Positions 42,454 to 49,907 of a stretch of 64,000 nucleotides of DNA are shown here, piece after piece. A model generated the notes under the pieces. The model was not told where the DNA came from. It ran no database searches and saw nothing but the letters and a program-made list of their open reading frames with translations. Every line of letters starts with the position of its first letter. Position 1 is the first letter of the stretch. This DNA is from Streptomyces sp. NBC_01224 (lineage in GTDB: Bacteria > Actinomycetota > Actinomycetes > Streptomycetales > Streptomycetaceae): NCBI RefSeq assembly GCF_036002945.1, contig NZ_CP108529.1:3782001-3846000 (forward strand), in the 5' to 3' direction. The position numbers and the translations under genes were made by a program.

Positions 42454-43617
42454 ATGGATCGTGACGTCCGGCTGTTGCCCAAGGCCCACCTGCACCTGCA
42501 TTTCACCGGGTCGATGCGGCCCACGACCCTGCTCGAACTCGCCGACAAGTACGGCGTGCATCTGCCGGAGGCCCTGACCGGCGGCGAGCCGCCCAGGCTG
42601 CGGGCCACGGACGAGCGCGGGTGGTTCCGCTTCCAGCGGCTCTACGACATCGCCCGGTCCTGTCTGAGGACCCCCGAGGACATCCGGCGGCTCGTGCGCG
42701 AGACGGCCCAGGAGGATGTCGCGGACGGCTCCGGCTGGCTGGAGATCCAGGTCGACCCGACCTCGTACGCCCCGCTTCTCGGCGGGCTGATCCCGGCGAT
42801 CGAGATCATCCTGGACGCGGTGGACAGCGCGTCGCGCGAGACCGGTCTGCCGATCCGGGTGGTGATCGCGGCGAACCGGATGAAGCACCCGCTGGACGCC
42901 CGGACCCTGGCGCGGCTCGCGGTGCGGTACGCGGACCGGGGCGTGGTCGGATTCGGGCTCTCCAACGACGAGCGGCGCGGGATGGCCCGGGACTTCGACC
43001 GGGCCTTCGCCATCGCCCGCGACGGCGGTCTGCTGGCGGCCCCGCACGGCGGCGAGCTGGCCGGCCCTTCGAGCGTGCGGGACTGTCTGGACGATCTCGA
43101 CGCGGCCCGGATCGGGCACGGCGTACGGGCCGCCGAGGATCCCCGGCTGTTGCGCAGGCTGGCGGAGCGGGGAGTGACCTGCGAGGTGTGCCCGGCGTCG
43201 AACGTGGCACTGGGCGTCTATGAGAAGCCCGCAGACGTACCCCTGCGCACTTTGTTCGAGGCCGGGGTGCCGATGGCGCTGGGCGCGGACGATCCGCTGC
43301 TCTTCGGCTCGCGGCTGGCCGCACAGTACGACCTCGTACGGCACCACCACGCGTTCACGGACGAGGAGCTGGCGGAACTGGCCCGGCAGTCGGTGCGGGG
43401 CTCCGCGGCTCCGGCCGCGGTACGGACGGAGCTCCTGGCGGGCATCGATGACTGGCTGTCGAAGCCGGCGGGCCAGGAACCTGGTCCGGGATTGTTCTCC
43501 CCCGGCCGCCGGACGGGCCCGGCCTACGCCCCGACGCCCTGTATGAGCGTCCTGGCCACGGACGCGGCGAACGCGTCGAGGGACTGCGGCGGCCCCCCGC
43601 CCTCCGTGGCCTCGTAG
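42454..43617 (+). CDS. Adenosine deaminase
   Basis: The 387-residue protein has the metal-binding HLHLHFTGS start (His12, His14), the AAPHGGELAGP catalytic segment, IGHGVR with the third His, and GADDPLLFG with the Asp that activates water. It should hydrolyse adenosine, or a related adenine compound, to inosine. Compared with the family it has an extra tail of about 50 residues after GIDDWLS; the last 94 bases are read on the opposite strand as the end of the TetR gene. This tail may be recent read-through into the convergent gene. Confidence 0.9.
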   Translation: MDRDVRLLPKAHLHLHFTGSMRPTTLLELADKYGVHLPEALTGGEPPRLRATDERGWFRFQRLYDIARSCLRTPEDIRRLVRETAQEDVADGSGWLEIQVDPTSYAPLLGGLIPAIEIILDAVDSASRETGLPIRVVIAANRMKHPLDARTLARLAVRYADRGVVGFGLSNDERRGMARDFDRAFAIARDGGLLAAPHGGELAGPSSVRDCLDDLDAARIGHGVRAAEDPRLLRRLAERGVTCEVCPASNVALGVYEKPADVPLRTLFEAGVPMALGADDPLLFGSRLAAQYDLVRHHHAFTDEELAELARQSVRGSAAPAAVRTELLAGIDDWLSKPAGQEPGPGLFSPGRRTGPAYAPTPCMSVLATDAANASRDCGGPPPSVAS

Positions 43618-44129
43618 GCGAACGCCCGCTGCGCGCAGGCCCCCAGGAGCAGCGACGCGGCCGCATAGGTGTCCACGTCGGCCCGCACCCGCCCGGCGGC
43701 CTGCTCGGAGCGCAGATACGCGTCCAGGCCGCGGATGGGCATGTGCGGGCCGGTGCCCAGCTCCCTCATCGCCGCGTTGTGGCGTTCTTTGAGCCTGGGC
43801 TCGGCGTACAGCGAGGCGGCGATCGGGAAGCTCTGTTCGTAGAAGAGGGCGGCCTGGCGGGCGATCTCGGTGAGGTTCTGCTCAACGGTGCGCTCCCCCA
43901 CTCCAGGGGTCGCGATGAGCCGCTTCAGCAGCGGGCTGAGCCTGGGCAGCCGCTCTTTGAGCACGGCCACGAACAACTCTTCCTTGCTGGGGAAGTGCTT
44001 GTAGAGCGCGGCCTCCGAGCAGCCTGCGGCTCTGGCGATCTCCTTGGTGGTGGCACGGGCCAGGCCGATGGTGAGCATCAGCTGATGGGCGGCGTCGATG
44101 ATGCGGACGCGGGCCGGCTTCTGCTCCAT
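43524..44129 (-). CDS. TetR-family repressor of the adjacent oxidoreductase
   Basis: The 201-residue protein has an N-terminal TetR HTH: RIIDAAHQLMLTIGLARATTKEIARAAGCSEAALYKHF spans about residues 9-46. A helical ligand domain follows. The ATG at 44129 has TTGGAG 5-6 bases upstream; a GTG two codons earlier is less likely. It is divergent from the oxidoreductase at 44218, and two operator-like palindromes lie in the shared intergenic region, which suggests it represses both. Its 3' end overlaps the convergent adenosine deaminase gene by 94 bases. Confidence 0.88.
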   Translation of the reverse strand: MEQKPARVRIIDAAHQLMLTIGLARATTKEIARAAGCSEAALYKHFPSKEELFVAVLKERLPRLSPLLKRLIATPGVGERTVEQNLTEIARQAALFYEQSFPIAASLYAEPRLKERHNAAMRELGTGPHMPIRGLDAYLRSEQAAGRVRADVDTYAAASLLLGACAQRAFAYEATEGGGPPQSLDAFAASVARTLIQGVGA

Positions 44130-44157
44130 GTGCACTCCAATGAAGCTTGACGAGGTG

Positions 44158-44200
44158 GTGAGTATCCGCTCACTCTAGAGGTGAGTGAATACTTACTCAC
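44158..44200. promoter_or_regulatory. Two TetR operator-like palindromes
   Basis: GTGAG-N6-CTCAC at 44158-44173 and GTGAGT-N8-ACTCAC at 44181-44200 share half-sites and lie between the divergent tetR (start 44129) and oxidoreductase (start 44218) genes. The second sits over the likely promoter of the oxidoreductase. Confidence 0.65.
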
Positions 44201-44217
44201 CCCTGGGAGGGTGCGCA

Positions 44218-44853
44218 ATGAGGATCACGGTGTTCGGTGCGACAGGCGGCGTCGGTCGGGAAATCGTCCGCCAGGCGGTGGCGGCGGGCCATGAAGTGAC
44301 GGCGGTGGTCCGCGATCCGGCTCGACTGCCCGTCCCGCTCTCCGCCGTACAGGTCCACACGGCGGCGCGCATCGACGACCCGGAGGCGCTGCGCGAGGCG
44401 GTCGCGGGCCGGGACGCGGTGCTTTCCGGTCTCGGCTCGCGCGGCCGGAAGGCCGACGGGATCGCCGAGCGGCTCACCCGGTCGGTGCTGCGGGCGATGG
44501 AGGCCGAGGGGACCCGGCGGCTGCTGGTGGTCAGCGCGGCCCCGGTCGCACCGAAGCCCGCGGACGACCCGCTGCTGGACCGGATGATGCTGAAGGCGAT
44601 CGGGGCGATCCTCAAGGAGGTCTACGCGGACCTGACGCTGATGGAGGCCGCACTGGCCCGCAGCGCGACGGACTGGACGTCCGTACGGCCGCCGAAGCTC
44701 ACCAACGGGCCGCTGACGGGGACGTACCGCACGGTCTACGGCAGCAACCCACGCAGCGGCCGGTCCATCTCGCGGGCCGACGTGGCGCACGCGATGCTGG
44801 CGCTGATCGACGATCCGGCGGCGGTGAAGCAGGGCGTGGGCGTGGCGTACTGA
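44218..44853 (+). CDS. NAD(P)-binding oxidoreductase, atypical SDR family
   Basis: The 211-residue protein starts MRITVFGATGGVGREIV, a GxxGxxG dinucleotide-binding fold of the NmrA-like/SDR_a5 group, and keeps VLSGLG and a later DVAHAML segment. No classical Tyr-Lys catalytic pair is obvious. GGGAGG is about 8 bases before the ATG. It is divergent from the TetR gene that probably controls it, so its substrate may be a toxic small molecule. Confidence 0.85.
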   Translation: MRITVFGATGGVGREIVRQAVAAGHEVTAVVRDPARLPVPLSAVQVHTAARIDDPEALREAVAGRDAVLSGLGSRGRKADGIAERLTRSVLRAMEAEGTRRLLVVSAAPVAPKPADDPLLDRMMLKAIGAILKEVYADLTLMEAALARSATDWTSVRPPKLTNGPLTGTYRTVYGSNPRSGRSISRADVAHAMLALIDDPAAVKQGVGVAY

Positions 44854-44865
44854 GCGGCGCGCCTG

Positions 44866-45921
44866 CTACAGGCTCACGCCGACCGTCACGGGTTCGTTGA
44901 CGAGCGTGACGCCGAATGCCTCGTGGACCCCGGCGACGACCTCACGGGCGAGCGCGAGGAGATCCTCGGTGGTCGCGCCGCCGCGGTTGGTGAGCGCGAG
45001 GGTGTGCTTGGTGGAGATACGGGCCGGTCCCGTGCCGTATCCCTTGGTGAAACCGGCCTTGTCGATGAGCCAGGCCGCGGAGGTCTTGGTGCGTCCCCCG
45101 TCCGCGGGGAAGGCGGGTGGCGTCACCTCGGGGCCCAGCCGGTCCTTGGCGCGGGCGAGGAACGCCTCGTACTCCGCCTCCTCCAGGATCGGGTTGGTGA
45201 AGAAGGAACCGGCCGACCAGGAGTCGTGGTCCTCCGGGTCCAGCACCATGCCCTTGCCGGCGCGGAGCCTGAGCACGGTTTCGCGGGCGGCCGCGGCGGG
45301 CACGCGCTCGCCCTGTTCGACGCCCATGGCGCGGGCCGTCTCGGGGTACTTCAGGGGCGCGGACAGACCGCCCGCCTCTTCCAGCTCGAAGCGGACACGC
45401 AGCACCACGAAGCGGTCGGGTTCTGCCTTGAAGCGACTGTGCCGGTACGAGAATGCGCACTCGGCGTTCGGGATGGTGACTGTTTCGCGGGTGTACCGGT
45501 CGTAGGCGACGACCTCCGTGATGGTGGAGGACACCTCCTGGCCGTAGGCGCCCACGTTCTGGATCGGCGTCGCCCCCGCGGAGCCCGGAATTCCGGCCAG
45601 GCACTCGATGCCTGCGAGACCGGCTTCGACGGTGCGGGCGACGGCGTCCGTCCAGACCTCCCCGGCGGCCAGTTCCAGCGTCGTACCGTCCAGGGCGAAG
45701 CCCTCGGTCGCGATGCGCAGGGCGGTGCCGTCGAAGCCCTTGTCGCCGATGACCAGGTTGCTGCCGCCGCCGATGACGAGGAGCGGGGTGCCGCTCTCGT
45801 CGGCCTCCCGCACGGCTTCGATCACCTCGGCGTCGGTCGTCGCCGTGAGAAGGCGGGCGGCGGGGCCGCCGAGCCGGAAGGTGGTCAGGGGGGCGAGGGG
45901 GGCGTCGTGGAGTTCCTGCAC
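44866..45921 (-). CDS. murB: UDP-N-acetylenolpyruvoylglucosamine reductase
   Basis: The 351-residue FAD enzyme completes UDP-MurNAc synthesis for peptidoglycan. The FAD-binding VIGGGSNLVIGD, the AGIPGSAGATPIQNVGAYGQE segment, the SFRHS-like FSYRHS and the C-terminal GWLIDKAG-like AAWLIDKAGF mark a complete MurB, including the active-site Ser in SAGSFFTNP. I use the GTG at 45921, by homology; a -10-like TACTCT lies only 7 bases upstream, suggesting a leaderless message. It ends 12 bases from the convergent oxidoreductase stop. Confidence 0.93.
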   Translation of the reverse strand: MQELHDAPLAPLTTFRLGGPAARLLTATTDAEVIEAVREADESGTPLLVIGGGSNLVIGDKGFDGTALRIATEGFALDGTTLELAAGEVWTDAVARTVEAGLAGIECLAGIPGSAGATPIQNVGAYGQEVSSTITEVVAYDRYTRETVTIPNAECAFSYRHSRFKAEPDRFVVLRVRFELEEAGGLSAPLKYPETARAMGVEQGERVPAAAARETVLRLRAGKGMVLDPEDHDSWSAGSFFTNPILEEAEYEAFLARAKDRLGPEVTPPAFPADGGRTKTSAAWLIDKAGFTKGYGTGPARISTKHTLALTNRGGATTEDLLALAREVVAGVHEAFGVTLVNEPVTVGVSL

Positions 45922-45934
45922 GGGGACAAGAGTA
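45921..45934 (-). promoter_or_regulatory. Possible leaderless promoter of murB
   Basis: TACTCT at 45934-45929 is followed after 7 bases by the murB GTG (45921). This geometry is that of leaderless Streptomyces mRNAs, and no Shine-Dalgarno sequence fits in the gap. The -35 would fall in the hairpin at 45933-45975. Confidence 0.45.
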
Positions 45935-45975
45935 CGGTCCGTGGCCCCGCCGCTCGGGCGGGGCCACGGACCGTA
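45933..45975 (-). terminator. Terminator after the MFS gene
   Basis: A perfect 19-base hairpin with a 5-base loop (45933-45951 and 45957-45975) lies 17 bases past the MFS stop and 12 bases upstream of the murB start. Confidence 0.85.
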
Positions 45976-45991
45976 CACGCGCAGCCGTGGC

Positions 45992-47422
45992 TCAGGCTGC
46001 GGTCAGGATGCGCTCCTCGGCTGCCTCGGGCCCTGGGGCGGCCGCACTGCGGCGGCCGGGGATCAGCAGGGCGACCAGGGCGGCCAGCGCCACCGCACCG
46101 GCGCCGATCCACACCGCCGGAACGGTCCCGTCCGTGAAGGACTGCGCGGAGTCGTAACCGCCCTGCGAGGAGAAGACGGTGGCGAGCACGGCGACCCCGA
46201 GGGATCCGCCGACCTCACGCAGGGCGTTGTTGGCGCCCGAGGCGATGCCCTGCTCGGCGGGGCGGACGCTGGACATCACGAGGCTGGCGGCGGGCGCGAA
46301 GTACAGGGCCATGCCGACGCCGCCGACGATCAGACCGGGCAGTTGCGAGGCGTACGAGGCATCGGGGCCGAGAGCCATCGCGAAGAAGGCGAGGCCGACC
46401 GCCTGGAGCACGAGCCCGGCCACCACCACGGGCCGACCGCCGAAGCGGTCGGAGAGCATCCCCGCGACGGGCGCGACCAGCATCGGCATTCCGGTCCAGG
46501 GCAGCATCCGCAGACCGGCCTCGGTGGGCGAGTAGCCCAGCACGCCCTGGAAGTACTGGCTGAGCAGGAAGATCGACCCGAACATCCCGAGGAACATCAG
46601 CAGGCCGGCCATGTTGATCCCGAAGAACGCACGGCTGCGGAAGAGCCGCATGGGCAGCATCGGGTTCTTCGCGTGGAAGCCGTGGTGGATGAATCCGCCG
46701 ATGAGCGCGGCGCCGGCGAACAGGGCCGTGAGGACGGTGGGGCTGGTCCAGCCGTCGGAGTTGGCGTTGACCAAGCCGTAGACGATGCCGAAGAGTCCGG
46801 CGCTGACCAGGAGCGTGCCGGGTATGTCGAGCCGCGAGTCCGGCGCGTGCGACTCCGCCAGGCGCAGCCGCGCCAGCGGCAGCAGGACCAGACCGATCGG
46901 GACGTTCAGCCAGAAGATCCACTGCCAGGACAGGTGCTCGGTGAGGCTGCCGCCGATCAGCGGTCCGCTGGCCACGGCCAGTCCGGTGACGGCGCCGAAG
47001 ATGCCGAGCGCGGCACCGCGGCGTGCGGGCGGCACGGCGGCCGTGAGCAGCGTGAGCGTCAGCGGCATCATGATCGCGGCGCCCACGCCCTGGACGGCTC
47101 GGAAGGCGATCAGTTCGTTGATCCCGGGCGAGAGTGCTGCCGCGGCGGAGGCACCTGTGAAGACGGTGAGCCCGGCGAGGAAGAGCCGACGCCGGCCGAA
47201 CCGGTCGCCGAGGGCTGCCCCGAGCATCAGCAGCACGGCGAAGGTGAGGGTGTACGCGTTCACCGTCCATTCGAGCTCCGCCAGTTCGCCGCCGAGGCTC
47301 TTGCGGATGGAGGGCAGGGCGGTGGTGACGACGAGGTTGTCGAGGGCCGCCATGAATCCGGCGACGCTGGTGATGACAAGGGCCCAGACCGCTCCTGAGC
47401 GACCTGCCGTGTGCTGGTTCAC
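45992..47422 (-). CDS. DHA2-family MFS drug exporter
   Basis: The 476-residue membrane protein has about 14 hydrophobic segments. The motifs are those of the EmrB/QacA group: LDNLVVTTALPSI in segment 1, GDRFGRRRLF after segment 2, and GPLIGG in segment 5. It should export hydrophobic drugs using proton exchange. The GTG at 47422 follows GGGGGAG. A TetR gene lies 75 bases upstream on the same strand, and an operator shared with that gene overlaps this promoter region, so it is very likely induced by the compound it exports. Confidence 0.92.
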   Translation of the reverse strand: MNQHTAGRSGAVWALVITSVAGFMAALDNLVVTTALPSIRKSLGGELAELEWTVNAYTLTFAVLLMLGAALGDRFGRRRLFLAGLTVFTGASAAAALSPGINELIAFRAVQGVGAAIMMPLTLTLLTAAVPPARRGAALGIFGAVTGLAVASGPLIGGSLTEHLSWQWIFWLNVPIGLVLLPLARLRLAESHAPDSRLDIPGTLLVSAGLFGIVYGLVNANSDGWTSPTVLTALFAGAALIGGFIHHGFHAKNPMLPMRLFRSRAFFGINMAGLLMFLGMFGSIFLLSQYFQGVLGYSPTEAGLRMLPWTGMPMLVAPVAGMLSDRFGGRPVVVAGLVLQAVGLAFFAMALGPDASYASQLPGLIVGGVGMALYFAPAASLVMSSVRPAEQGIASGANNALREVGGSLGVAVLATVFSSQGGYDSAQSFTDGTVPAVWIGAGAVALAALVALLIPGRRSAAAPGPEAAEERILTAA

Positions 47423-47436
47423 TGCTCCCCCTGGGG

Positions 47437-47456
47437 GTTAGTTATCAATGACTAAC
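47437..47456. promoter_or_regulatory. TetR operator upstream of the MFS gene
   Basis: GTTAGT-N8-ACTAAC lies 15-34 bases before the MFS start. The same half-sites and spacing recur at 48064-48083 in front of the TetR gene. Confidence 0.75.
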
Positions 47457-47497
47457 TTCTCTGGGCAGAAAACCGGACAGAACCCGGGTCGCACTGT

Positions 47498-48055
47498 TCA
47501 GGCGATCGGCCTGGCCGAGTCATAGAACCCCGACCAGACCCTGTGACCGGCCGGGAAGCCGAGCGAGGTCAGCGTGTTGACGAGCATGGCGTACGCGAGG
47601 AACGTCGTCGTCTCATTGACCTCGGCGCCGAGCACGGGATGGATCTCGTCCCACATCTGCAGCCAGCCGGCGCGAGCCGACTCGCCGAACTCGTGATCCC
47701 CCGAGGCCTCGGCCGCCGCGACGGCCGCGTACATCTGCATCTGCATGAGCAGCTTGTCCGGATCGTCGACGATCAGACGCTGATACGCAGTGGCCATGGC
47801 ATGCAGCGCCTCTTCGCCCTCAAGCCCTTCGGCCGCATCGGAGAAGACCTTCCGGGTGTCCGCGAGACAGCGGTCGGCGGCGGCGAGGAACATGGCCTGC
47901 TTGTTGGGGAAGAGGCGGAACAGGTACGGCTGCGAGACGCCGACGCGCTTGGCGATCGCCTCGGTGGAGGTGGCGGCGTAGCCGCCTCGGGCGAACTCGG
48001 TGATCGCCGCACGAATGACGCTCTCGCGCCGCTCTTCCGCACTCATCCTTGCCAT
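47498..48055 (-). CDS. TetR-family repressor of the MFS exporter
   Basis: The 185-residue protein has a TetR HTH (RAAITEFARGGYAATSTEAIAKRVGVSQPYLFRLF, about 15-49) and a helical C-terminal domain. It lies 75 bases upstream of the MFS gene on the same strand. GTTAGT-N8-ACTAAC sites stand in front of both genes, so it should repress itself and the exporter until a ligand binds. The ATG at 48055 begins MARMSAEERR; an internal ATG three codons on is possible. Confidence 0.92.
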   Translation of the reverse strand: MARMSAEERRESVIRAAITEFARGGYAATSTEAIAKRVGVSQPYLFRLFPNKQAMFLAAADRCLADTRKVFSDAAEGLEGEEALHAMATAYQRLIVDDPDKLLMQMQMYAAVAAAEASGDHEFGESARAGWLQMWDEIHPVLGAEVNETTTFLAYAMLVNTLTSLGFPAGHRVWSGFYDSARPIA

Positions 48056-48063
48056 GCCACTAA

Positions 48064-48083
48064 GTTAGTAGTCAATCACTAAC
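48064..48083. promoter_or_regulatory. TetR autoregulatory operator
   Basis: GTTAGT-N8-ACTAAC begins 9 bases before the TetR ATG. Half-sites and spacing are identical to the site in front of the MFS gene; here the palindrome extends outward by AA and TT. Confidence 0.75.
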
Positions 48084-48125
48084 TTCGTCAACCGGTACGC
48101 CGGGAGGGGCAGGTGCAAGAAACAC

Positions 48126-48160
48126 GTAAGGGGCACCGCCCTATGGACGGTGCCCCTTAC
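48126..48160 (-). terminator. Terminator after the MaoC-like pair
   Basis: Perfect 13-base arms (48126-48138 and 48148-48160, GTAAGGGGCACCG and complement) end 17 bases past the stop at 48177. Confidence 0.85.
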
Positions 48161-48176
48161 GCCGCACTCAACGGCT

Positions 48177-48605
48177 TCAGCCGAGCCGCACCACCGCACG
48201 GGACATGCCCAGCACCTTCTTGCCCTCGCTCATGGCCGTCAGGTCCACCCGCACCTGCTTGTCGTCCAGCAGGGCGGCCACCTTGGCGCTGACCTCGATC
48301 AGGGCGCCCTTGTCGTCGTTCGGCACGACAACCGGCTTGGTGAACCGCACTCCGTACTCGATGACCGCGCCCGGGTCGCCGACCCAGTCCGTGACCACCC
48401 GGATCGCCTCGGCCATGGTGAACATGCCGTGCGCGATCACATCCGGCAGTCCGACCTCGCGGGCGAACTTCTCGTTCCAGTGGATCGGGTTGAAGTCACC
48501 GGAAGCGCCTGCGTACTGCACCAGCGTCGCCCGGCTCACCGGGAAGGACTGCGCCGGCAGCTCCGTACCGACCTCGACCGACTCGTAAGCAACCTTCGCC
48601 GTCAT
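48177..48605 (-). CDS. MaoC-like (R)-hydratase, HadB-type subunit
   Basis: The 142-residue hotdog-fold protein carries the hydratase-2 motif as YAGASGDFNPIHWNEKFAREVGLPDVIAHG, with the Asp and His that add water to an enoyl thioester. Its ATG overlaps the upstream gene stop by one base (TGATG), and GGAGG lies inside that gene. The order rpmG, hadA-like, hadB-like matches the mycobacterial rpmG2-hadA-hadB cluster, where the pair forms the 3-hydroxyacyl-ACP dehydratase. Streptomyces lack mycolic acids, so the substrate here must differ. Confidence 0.88.
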   Translation of the reverse strand: MTAKVAYESVEVGTELPAQSFPVSRATLVQYAGASGDFNPIHWNEKFAREVGLPDVIAHGMFTMAEAIRVVTDWVGDPGAVIEYGVRFTKPVVVPNDDKGALIEVSAKVAALLDDKQVRVDLTAMSEGKKVLGMSRAVVRLG

Positions 48606-49057
48606 CACGCCTCCTCGGCGGCGCGCGCCACCAGCTTCGTCCACGCGGTCACGACGTGCTCACCGGATTCGTCGTGGACCTCGCCACGGATATCCAGGAC
48701 GTCGTTGCCCGCCAGGGACTTGATGCCCTCGATCGTCGAGGTGACCGTCAGCCGGTCCCCCGCCCGCACGGGGCGCACATAGGCGAACTTCTGGTCCCCG
48801 TGCACCACGCGGCTGTAATCCAGGCCCAGCTGCGGGTCCTGCACCACCTGTCCCGCGGCCTTGAAGGTGATCGAGAAGACGAACGTCGGCGGCGCGATCA
48901 CATCGCTGTGGCCGAGCGCCTTGGCGGCCTCGGGGTCGACGTACACCGGATTCGTGTCGCCCACCGCCTCGGCGAACTCGCGAATCTTCTCCCGGCCGAC
49001 CTCGTACGGCGGGGTGGGCGGATAGATCCGCCCCACGAAGGACTGGTCGAGCGCCAT
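48605..49057 (-). CDS. MaoC-like N-terminal-type dehydratase, HadA-type subunit
   Basis: The 150-residue hotdog protein (FAS1-type dehydratase) begins MALDQSFVGRIYPPTPPYEVGREKI and has no complete hydratase motif, as expected for the structural HadA-type partner. AGGAGG lies about 10 bases before the ATG at 49057. The downstream HadB-type gene overlaps by one base, so the two probably form a heterodimer acting on acyl thioesters. Confidence 0.88.
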   Translation of the reverse strand: MALDQSFVGRIYPPTPPYEVGREKIREFAEAVGDTNPVYVDPEAAKALGHSDVIAPPTFVFSITFKAAGQVVQDPQLGLDYSRVVHGDQKFAYVRPVRAGDRLTVTSTIEGIKSLAGNDVLDIRGEVHDESGEHVVTAWTKLVARAAEEA

Positions 49058-49114
49058 GAGCTCGCTACCTCCTGATGAAAGTTGAAAAGGCCGAAGGACA
49101 GCCCCCATACAACG

Positions 49115-49149
49115 ACACGAGGCCGCCCCCAGTGGGGACGGCCTCGTGT
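49115..49149 (-). terminator. Terminator after rpmG
   Basis: Arms ACACGAGGCCG-x-CCCC and complement (49115-49149) form a long hairpin beginning 12 bases past the rpmG stop, separating it from the hotdog pair. Confidence 0.8.
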
Positions 49150-49160
49150 ACGAGCCTGTT

Positions 49161-49325
49161 TCAGCGCGTTTCGCGGTGCGCAGTGTGAGAGTTGCAGCGC
49201 GGGCAGTGCTTCTTCATCTCAAGACGGTCCGGGTTGTTACGCCGGTTCTTCTTGGTGATGTAGTTCCGCTCCTTGCACTCCACGCAGGCCAGCGTGATCT
49301 TCGGGCGGACGTCGGTGGCAGCCAC
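49161..49325 (-). CDS. rpmG: 50S ribosomal protein L33, zinc-binding form
   Basis: The 54-residue protein starts at the GTG at 49325 (AAGGAG upstream) with [19 protein letters not shown]. It keeps both CxxC pairs (CVEC and CPRC), so it is the zinc-binding C+ form; Streptomyces also keep a C- copy elsewhere, used under zinc limitation. The protein sits near the ribosomal E site. Confidence 0.95.
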
Positions 49326-49364
49326 GTGAGTGCTCCTTGGACGGACGGATGGACGGATGAACGC

Positions 49365-49407
49365 AAAAAAGAGTAGCCGATCGAAGGACCGACCCCACAA
49401 TCGGCTA
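49365..49407 (-). terminator. Intrinsic terminator after tRNA-Met
   Basis: On the minus strand TAGCCGAT (49407-49400) pairs with ATCGGCTA (49381-49374) and is followed by CTCTTTTTT, a rare U-run terminator for this GC-rich genome. It lies 8 bases past tRNA-Met and 40 bases before the rpmG start. Confidence 0.75.
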
Positions 49408-49414
49408 CCGTAAG

Positions 49415-49487
49415 TAGCGGTGACCGGACTTGAACCGGTGACACAGCGATTATGAGCCGCTTGCTCTACCGACTGAGCTACACCGCT
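49415..49487 (-). tRNA. tRNA-Met (anticodon CAT, elongator type)
   Basis: The minus strand begins AGCGGTGTAGCTCAG, with a 7-bp acceptor stem (AGCGGTG with CACCGCT), an anticodon loop CTCATAA and a GGTTCAAGTCC T-arm. The acceptor pairing differs from an initiator tRNA. Confidence 0.93.
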
Positions 49488-49501
49488 TTGATGACGAGTC
49501 C

Positions 49502-49517
49502 CCCCGCCGAAGCGGGG
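49502..49517 (-). terminator. Short hairpin between tRNA-Met and tRNA-Thr
   Basis: CCCCGC-CGAA-GCGGGG (49502-49517). The two tRNA genes are 45 bases apart on the same strand, so this is more likely a processing signal than a terminator. Confidence 0.35.
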
Positions 49518-49532
49518 TTTCCCGATCACCAG

Positions 49533-49605
49533 AGCCCCAATGCGGAATCGAACCGCAGACCTTCTCCTTACCATGGAGACGCTCTACCGACTGAGCTATT
49601 GGGGC
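49533..49605 (-). tRNA. tRNA-Thr (anticodon GGT)
   Basis: The minus strand begins GCCCCAATAGCTCAG, with acceptor arms GCCCCAA and TTGGGGC, an anticodon loop ATGGTAA between TCTCC and GGAGA, and a GGTTCGATTCC T-arm. It appears to be cotranscribed with tRNA-Met. The 300 bases to 49907 contain no gene I can support. Confidence 0.95.
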
Positions 49606-49907
49606 GAGCGATGAAGACATTACACGGTCGGTCGCCGATCGCCCAAATCCGTTTCGAAGCCCCGACCTGCGCCCTTGATCGAGACCCCGCCGATCCCCAG
49701 ACCGGCGGCCTTCCGGCCCGCCCACCAGCTGCTTCAACAGCGCCTCGGCCACCGGTTGAGCCACCGCGGCCCCAGCCGTACACCCGTGCCCCGGATACCC
49801 CTCAGGGCCACACCGGTACGACTATTTCGCTCCTCCTCGAACCGGACCGAACACACCCCTAGGCTCGACTCACTCTGCGTGATCTTGTACCCCTTCCCAG
49901 GAGCGCG

